Part shown: positions 33,851 through 37,700 of the stretch, one piece after another | How positions within the stretch are numbered: the first letter of the stretch is position 1 | Layout of the letters: every line of letters starts with the position of its first letter | NCBI GenBank assembly: GCA_030730365.1 | Contig: JANQVJ010000079.1 | Coordinates: 15,151-52,850 of the forward strand | Direction of reading: 5' to 3' | Source of the DNA: Verrucomicrobiales bacterium | Lineage (GTDB): Bacteria > Verrucomicrobiota > Verrucomicrobiia > Verrucomicrobiales > DEV007 | DNA length: 37,700 bases | Notes under the pieces: model-generated | What the model was told of the DNA's origin: nothing | The model's database searches: none | Seen by the model: the letters and a program-made list of their open reading frames with translations, nothing else | Translations under genes and position numbers: made by a program

Positions 33851-34951
33851 ATGGATTGGCACATCATCATCGCAGCCGTCATCAAGATCGTGGTCTTTGT
33901 CTTCCTCGTGACACTGCCCATGGTCGCCATGTCGGTGTGGGCGGAACGCCGCGTCAGCGCCGCGATCCAGGACCGCGTCGGCCCGAACCGGGTCGGTCCT
34001 TTCGGTCTGCTCCAGGCCGTCGCCGACGGGATCAAGTTCCTCCTCAAAGAGGACTTCACACCCGCCCACGTCAACAAATTCTACTTCTGGCTGGCGCCCG
34101 CCCTCACGATGGTGCCCGCCCTCCTCACCTGTGCCGTAATTCCCTTTGGAAGCCGCCTTTTCGATGAAAAAATGGTCATCGCCGATCTCGACGTCGGTCC
34201 GCTCTTTGTCTTCGCGATCGCCTCGCTCAGCGTTTACGGAATCGTCCTCGCGGGCTGGTCTTCGAATTCAAAATACTCCTTCCTCGGCGGGGTCCGCTCG
34301 ACGAGTCAGATGATCTCCTACGAGATCTCCCTCGGTCTCTCCATCGTCCCGCTCATCATGATTTACGGCGAGCTCAACCTCGGCCGCATTGTTCAGGAGC
34401 AAGCCCTGAACGGATGGGCGCTCCTCCCGCTCTGGGGCGAAGGGCTGAGCTTGAAAGGATTCATTCTCGCCGTTCCGATCTTCATTTCGTTCATCATCTT
34501 CATGACCTCGATGTTCGCGGAGACGAACCGTCTCCCCTTCGATCTGCCCGAGTGTGAGACCGAGCTCGTTGCCGGTTACCACACCGAATACAGCTCGATG
34601 AAGTTCGCCCTTTTCTTCCTCGGTGAATACGCTGCCATGATCATCGGGTCCGGACTCGCCGTGACCCTCTTTCTCGGCGGATGGAGCCTTCCCTTCGGCT
34701 GGCTCGCGCCCGAGTCCGTCGATGCCGCCGTCCCCTGGTGGCACGGTCTCATCCACATCGGGGTCTACTTCACGAAAGTCATCGCCCTGATTATCTTTTT
34801 CATCGTGATCCGCTGGACCCTTCCCCGTTTCCGCTACGATCAGCTCATGCGACTCGGCTGGGTCTTCTTCTTCGAAATCGCATTATTTAACGTAGCGCTA
34901 ACTGCCGTCATTCTTGCATGGCCACAACTCTGGAAAATGATGTTCGGCTGA
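33851..34951 (+). CDS. nuoH: NADH-quinone oxidoreductase subunit H
   Basis: The ND1-type membrane subunit that joins the peripheral and membrane arms and closes the quinone tunnel. 366 aa with about eight hydrophobic helices. Conserved elements are WAERRVSAAIQDRVGPNRVGPFGLLQ (about 30-57) and the loop TNRLPFDLPECETELVAGYHTEYS with its acidic residues, followed by FALFFLGEYAAMI. The gene ends just before the tandem repeat that precedes nuoI. Confidence 0.97.
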   Translation: MDWHIIIAAVIKIVVFVFLVTLPMVAMSVWAERRVSAAIQDRVGPNRVGPFGLLQAVADGIKFLLKEDFTPAHVNKFYFWLAPALTMVPALLTCAVIPFGSRLFDEKMVIADLDVGPLFVFAIASLSVYGIVLAGWSSNSKYSFLGGVRSTSQMISYEISLGLSIVPLIMIYGELNLGRIVQEQALNGWALLPLWGEGLSLKGFILAVPIFISFIIFMTSMFAETNRLPFDLPECETELVAGYHTEYSSMKFALFFLGEYAAMIIGSGLAVTLFLGGWSLPFGWLAPESVDAAVPWWHGLIHIGVYFTKVIALIIFFIVIRWTLPRFRYDQLMRLGWVFFFEIALFNVALTAVILAWPQLWKMMFG

Positions 34952-34956
34952 TCTTT

Positions 34957-34984
34957 TCTGACTTCTAACTTCTGACTTCTAACT
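34957..34984 (+). repeat. Perfect pair of 14-bp tandem repeats before nuoI
   Basis: TCTGACTTCTAACT occurs twice in direct tandem (34957-34970 and 34971-34984), starting 5 bp after the nuoH stop and ending 10 bp before the nuoI ATG. Its reverse complement matches the left inverted repeat of the four-helix-bundle unit at 25 of 31 positions. Confidence 0.9.
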
Positions 34985-34994
34985 TCTTCCCCAA

Positions 34995-35525
34995 ATGGCC
35001 ATCATCGTCCAACGTCCAAAACTGAAGTGGTGGGAACACCTCTACCTTCCCGGGATCATCACGGGAATGCGGGTGACGCTCGGCCACTTCTTCAGCATCC
35101 TCTCGGGCCGCACCAAAGTCACGATGCAGTATCCCGAGGAAAAGTGGGACAGCCATCTGCCCGAACACTACCGCGGCGCCCCCGCCCTCGTCACCGACGA
35201 GCACGGTCGCGAGCGTTGCGTCGCCTGCCAGCTCTGTGAGTTCATCTGTCCTCCCCGCGCCATCACGATCAAGCCCGAGGAAATCCCGAGCGATGACAAG
35301 TGGGCCAAAGTCGAGAAGCGTCCCCGCGCTTTCGACATCGACATGATCCGCTGCATCTACTGCGGACTCTGCGAAGAAGTCTGCCCCGAACAGGCTATCT
35401 ACCTCCGCAAAGACTATGCCATCACCGGCCTCAGCCGCGCCGAAATGGTTCACGACAAAACGAAGCTTTACGAAATCGGCGGCGTCCGCGAAGGACTCGT
35501 GAACAAGTGGAACGAGTTAAAGTAG
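34995..35525 (+). CDS. nuoI: NADH-quinone oxidoreductase subunit I
   Basis: The TYKY-type ferredoxin subunit with clusters N6a and N6b, linking NuoG to NuoB. The 176-aa protein has two full 4Fe-4S motifs: RCVACQLCEFICPPRAI (about residues 73-90) and RCIYCGLCEEVCPEQAI (about 118-134). An amphipathic N-terminal helix (MRVTLGHFFSILSG) would lie on the membrane. It is followed by the inserted four-helix-bundle unit instead of directly by nuoJ. Confidence 0.97.
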   Translation: MAIIVQRPKLKWWEHLYLPGIITGMRVTLGHFFSILSGRTKVTMQYPEEKWDSHLPEHYRGAPALVTDEHGRERCVACQLCEFICPPRAITIKPEEIPSDDKWAKVEKRPRAFDIDMIRCIYCGLCEEVCPEQAIYLRKDYAITGLSRAEMVHDKTKLYEIGGVREGLVNKWNELK

Positions 35526-35530
35526 GGAAC

Positions 35531-35563
35531 AGGAGTTAGAAGCTGGAATTTAGGAGTCAGAAT
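35531..35563 (+). repeat. Left inverted repeat of the four-helix-bundle unit
   Basis: 33 bp beginning AGGAGTTAGAAGCTGG, 5 bp after the nuoI stop. It contains a degenerate pair of 14-bp units (8 of 14 match) and ends 2 bp before the TTG start of the gene. Confidence 0.8.
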
Positions 35564-35565
35564 AT

Positions 35566-35925
35566 TTGAAACCTGCAAAGTCATTCGAAGATTTAATAGT
35601 ATGGCAGAAGGCACATCAACTGACTCTTGCTGTATATGGATTGACGAAGGAATTTCCTCGAGACGAGATCTACGGGCTGAGTTCACAGATGCGCCGGGCC
35701 GCAGTATCGATTCCATCAAACATCGCCGAGGGTTTCCAGCGCAGTGGAATTCGAGACAAAATCAAATTTTACAATATCTCACAGGGTTCTCTGGAGGAAC
35801 TGCGTTATCAATTGATCCTCACACGCGACCTGAACTACGCGGACACTTCTTCAGCAAGCCTATTGGCCACCGAGGTAGCCAAACTAACAAACGCTTACAT
35901 TCGGAGCCTTCATTCCAACTCCTAG
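35566..35925 (+). CDS. Four-helix-bundle protein (S23 / 23S rRNA IVP family)
   Basis: A 119-aa all-helical protein of the TIGR02436-type family first seen in 23S rRNA intervening sequences and related to the Avd accessory protein of diversity-generating retroelements. Signature pieces are SFEDLIVWQKAHQL (residues 6-19), SSQMRRAAVSIPSNIAEGFQR (39-59) and GSLEELRYQLILTRDL (74-89). The bundle probably forms a basic pentamer-like or oligomeric nucleic-acid binder, as for Avd; its function here is unknown. The start is TTG, and the last five codons lie in the right inverted repeat. There is no rRNA nearby. GC content is visibly lower than in the nuo genes, consistent with transfer. Confidence 0.92.
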   Translation: MKPAKSFEDLIVWQKAHQLTLAVYGLTKEFPRDEIYGLSSQMRRAAVSIPSNIAEGFQRSGIRDKIKFYNISQGSLEELRYQLILTRDLNYADTSSASLLATEVAKLTNAYIRSLHSNS

Positions 35926-35944
35926 CTCCCAGCTTCTAGCTCCT
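35912..35944 (-). repeat. Right inverted repeat of the four-helix-bundle unit
   Basis: 33 bp that pair with 35531-35563 when inverted. Read on the minus strand it is two 14-bp units, GGAGCTAGAAGCTG and GGAGCTAGGAGTTG, 12 of 14 identical. It overlaps the end of the gene and stops 6 bp before nuoJ. Confidence 0.8.
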
Positions 35945-35950
35945 CCTGCC

Positions 35951-36460
35951 ATGTCTTTCCTCTTCTACCTTTTCTCAGCGCTCGCCCTCATGGGCGGGAT
36001 CGGCGTGGTCGTGAACCGCAACCCGGTCTCGGCGGCCTTTTCGATGATCATCTCTTTCCTCGGGCTGGCGGCGCTTTTTATCCAGCTCGATGCCTTTCTC
36101 GTCGGCATCCTTCAGATTCTGGTCTATGCCGGGGCGATCATGGTCCTCTTCCTTTTCATCATCATGCTCCTCGATGTGCGCGAGGAGGAAAAACGCCGCC
36201 GTCCCCTCATTAACATCATCGGTGCCGGCGGGGTCATCGTCGGTTTCATCGCCCTCGTCATCTCGGTGCTCTCCCGGAGCGACGTCGGAAAAGCCACCAT
36301 TCCAGCACTCACCGAAGTCGAAGGTCCGGGCACCTCCGATGTCCATCATATTGGTGAACTCCTTTTCAGCACCTACTGGTTCCCCGTCCAAATCGTGGCG
36401 GTCCTCATTCTCGTCGCCACCGTCGGGGTGGTCGTGTTGAGCAAAAAGGAACTGAAGTGA
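35951..36460 (+). CDS. nuoJ: NADH-quinone oxidoreductase subunit J
   Basis: The ND6-type membrane subunit, 169 aa with five hydrophobic helices. The family core is clear: [24 protein letters not shown] (about 22-45), [28 protein letters not shown] (about 48-75, including the pi-bulge helix glycine) and a final helix [22 protein letters not shown]. It follows the right inverted repeat by 6 bp, so its translation start lies immediately downstream of the inserted unit. Confidence 0.96.
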   Translation: MSFLFYLFSALALMGGIGVVVNRNPVSAAFSMIISFLGLAALFIQLDAFLVGILQILVYAGAIMVLFLFIIMLLDVREEEKRRRPLINIIGAGGVIVGFIALVISVLSRSDVGKATIPALTEVEGPGTSDVHHIGELLFSTYWFPVQIVAVLILVATVGVVVLSKKELK

Positions 36461-36489
36461 CCGCCGACCGCCCTTTTGACTGCAACGCT

Positions 36490-36816
36490 ATGGAATCCGC
36501 TTTAACTCTCAATCACTTCCTCCTCGTAAGTGGTGTCCTCTTCGCGATCGGTCTCGCGGGGGTGCTCGTGCGGCGCAATCTCATCATCATCTTCATGTGC
36601 CTCGAGCTTATGCTTGCGGCCGCGAACCTCACTCTCGTCGCTTTTTCCCGCTTCAATGTGCAGGACGGTCAGCCGAACTACGACGGACAGGTTCTTCTCT
36701 TCTTTATCATTACCGTGGCAGCGGCGGAGGTCGCTGTCGGCCTCGCCATCATCGTCGCGCTCTTCCGAACGAAAGAGACGACCGACGTCACGAAGGTGAA
36801 CTCGATGAAATACTGA
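36490..36816 (+). CDS. nuoK: NADH-quinone oxidoreductase subunit K
   Basis: The ND4L-type subunit, 108 aa with three helices. The conserved glutamates of the proton path are present in [17 protein letters not shown] and in [20 protein letters not shown] chose the ATG at 36490, which gives the usual length and puts [20 protein letters not shown] at the N-terminus; the frame is open back to 36457, overlapping nuoJ, but the added residues are not family-like. Confidence 0.96.
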   Translation: MESALTLNHFLLVSGVLFAIGLAGVLVRRNLIIIFMCLELMLAAANLTLVAFSRFNVQDGQPNYDGQVLLFFIITVAAAEVAVGLAIIVALFRTKETTDVTKVNSMKY

Positions 36817-36840
36817 TCTTTACGGCGAACGATTTATTCC

Positions 36841-37700
36841 ATGGATGTCAATACTCTAGCCTGGGCCGTTCTCCTGCTGCCCCTCGTCGTGGCCGCGACG
36901 ATCCTCCTCGGACTCAAACGCTGGTCCGGTCTCAGCTCGCTCGTCTCGACGGGTTCCGCGCTCTTCACCCTCATCTTCTGCATCATGCTGGCAGCGGACG
37001 GCGACAAGGTCGTCGAGACCGCCTCGTATCCGTGGATCAATCTCGGCGAGCACCTCAGTCTCACAATCGGCTTCCAGCTCGATGCCCTCAGCCGCGGCAT
37101 GATGCTGATCGTGACTTCGATCGGTTTCCTCGTGCATCTTTTCTCGCTCGGTTACATGAAGGACGACGAGGGCAAGTCGCGTTACTTCGCGTCGCTCTCG
37201 CTTTTCATGTTCTCGATGACGGGCATCGTCCTCGCCGACAACTTCGCGATGATGTTTGTCTTCTGGGAACTCGTCGGGGTCAGCTCCTACCTCCTCATCG
37301 GCCACTGGTTCGATAAAGCCTCGGCTGCCGACGCCGCGAAAAAAGCCTTTCTCACCAACCGCATCGGTGACTTCGGTTTCATGATCGGGATTCTCCTCGT
37401 CTGGATTCTCACCGGATCGATCTACTTCGACGAGATCAAAACCGCGGTCGGCGGCGTTACCAATTTCGGCCTTCTCAACATCGCGGTACTCTGTGTCTTC
37501 TGCGGTGCCGTCGGCAAATCGGCCCAGCTTCCCCTCCACATCTGGCTGCCCGATGCGATGGAGGGCCCCACTCCCGTCTCCGCTCTCATCCACGCCGCGA
37601 CGATGGTTGCTGCGGGTGTCTTCATGCTCGCCCGCGTTGTCTTCCTGATCGAAGCCGCCGACATGGCCGCGACCGTCATCACCTGGGTCGGAGCCCTCAC
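36841..37700 (+). CDS. nuoL: NADH-quinone oxidoreductase subunit L (partial, runs off the window)
   Basis: The first 286 codons of the ND5-type antiporter-like proton-pumping subunit. The sequence shows FQLDALSRGMMLIVTSIGFLVHLFSLGYM, the conserved glutamate helix FVFWELVGVSSYLLIGHW (about residues 140-157) with the following FLTNRIGDFGFMIG, and the lysine region GKSAQLPLHIWLPDAMEGPTPVSALIHAATMVAAGVFML. The ATG at 36841 is 24 bp after the nuoK stop. The 3' part, and presumably nuoM and nuoN, lie beyond the window. Confidence 0.96.
   Translation, partial: MDVNTLAWAVLLLPLVVAATILLGLKRWSGLSSLVSTGSALFTLIFCIMLAADGDKVVETASYPWINLGEHLSLTIGFQLDALSRGMMLIVTSIGFLVHLFSLGYMKDDEGKSRYFASLSLFMFSMTGIVLADNFAMMFVFWELVGVSSYLLIGHWFDKASAADAAKKAFLTNRIGDFGFMIGILLVWILTGSIYFDEIKTAVGGVTNFGLLNIAVLCVFCGAVGKSAQLPLHIWLPDAMEGPTPVSALIHAATMVAAGVFMLARVVFLIEAADMAATVITWVGAL

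Larger units (their letters stand above)
35531..35944 (+). mobile_element. Putative small mobile unit carrying a four-helix-bundle gene
   Basis: A 414-bp unit bounded by 33-bp imperfect inverted repeats (27 of 33 positions match after inversion). It sits between nuoI and nuoJ, genes that are usually adjacent. The only gene inside is the S23/IVP-type protein. No transposase is encoded, so if mobile it is moved by its own small protein or in trans. Target duplications are not obvious. Confidence 0.6.

Noticed and set aside
35566-35925. Reading the four-helix-bundle gene as part of a 23S rRNA intervening sequence
   Set aside because: The protein family fits, but no rRNA sequence is present on either side; the flanks are nuoI and nuoJ.
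35566-35925. A diversity-generating retroelement around the Avd-related protein
   Set aside because: No reverse transcriptase, template repeat or variable target gene is found in the window.

Overview
The window is GC-rich, densely coded bacterial chromosome, most likely from a Verrucomicrobiota (PVC group) bacterium. Pointers are LL-diaminopimelate aminotransferase in place of the acyl-DapE route, a secreted DUF1080 protein, a Tat-exported Gfo/Idh/MocA oxidoreductase, an SHD1-type secreted protein, several zinc-ribbon/low-complexity membrane proteins and mostly weak Shine-Dalgarno sequences. The taxon is inferred from gene content; there is no rRNA here to confirm it.

Layout. 35-124: tRNA-Ser(CGA). 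378-1977 (minus): nuoB-nuoC-PGPGW membrane protein. 2082-4871 (minus): dapL followed by a GNAT/carbon-nitrogen hydrolase fusion. 4932-8309 (plus): secreted protein, IF-1-like protein, oppD/oppF-type ATPases, DUF1080 protein. 8313-12139 (minus): SHD1 protein, Gfo/Idh/MocA oxidoreductase, pgi. 12191-17784: Dabb protein, then an Rrf2 regulator divergent from cysI-cysJ, then a Fur-family regulator and a small membrane protein. 17785-27793 (minus): xerD-like recombinase, large zinc-ribbon membrane protein, ATP-grasp-like protein, ruvA, HEAT-repeat protein, ftsB/divIC-like, eno, and two zinc-ribbon paralogs with a decayed third copy. 28080-28763: YHS-like lipoprotein and a DUF1232 protein. 28945-37700 (plus): nuoD-E-F-G-H-I, a four-helix-bundle (S23/IVP) gene, nuoJ-K and the start of nuoL, which runs off the end.

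The central theme is respiratory complex I. Its genes lie in two blocks on opposite strands about 27 kb apart (nuoBC and nuoD-L), and nuoA is in neither. Both blocks carry the same upstream module: an 18-bp palindrome of the form TTGTGAA-N4-TTCACAA, then exactly 7 bp, then a TTG-type -35 box. The palindrome fits the published consensus of the NADH-sensing repressor Rex, and also the looser CRP-family consensus TGTGA-N6-TCACA. The split operons therefore look co-regulated, plausibly by the NADH/NAD+ ratio.

The most unusual structure is a roughly 410-bp unit between nuoI and nuoJ. It carries an intact S23/IVP-type four-helix-bundle gene bounded by 33-bp imperfect inverted repeats (27 of 33 positions match), each built from two 14-bp units. 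Non-coding relatives with a similar architecture sit directly upstream of nuoI, oppD and (more loosely) cysJ. This looks like a small repeat or mobile family that inserts at operon junctions next to start codons.

A second cluster (26549-28040) shows modular evolution: two adjacent genes share promoter, N-terminal zinc ribbon and linker but end in different domains (a DUF4190-like membrane domain versus an XRE-type HTH), and a third HTH copy has decayed.
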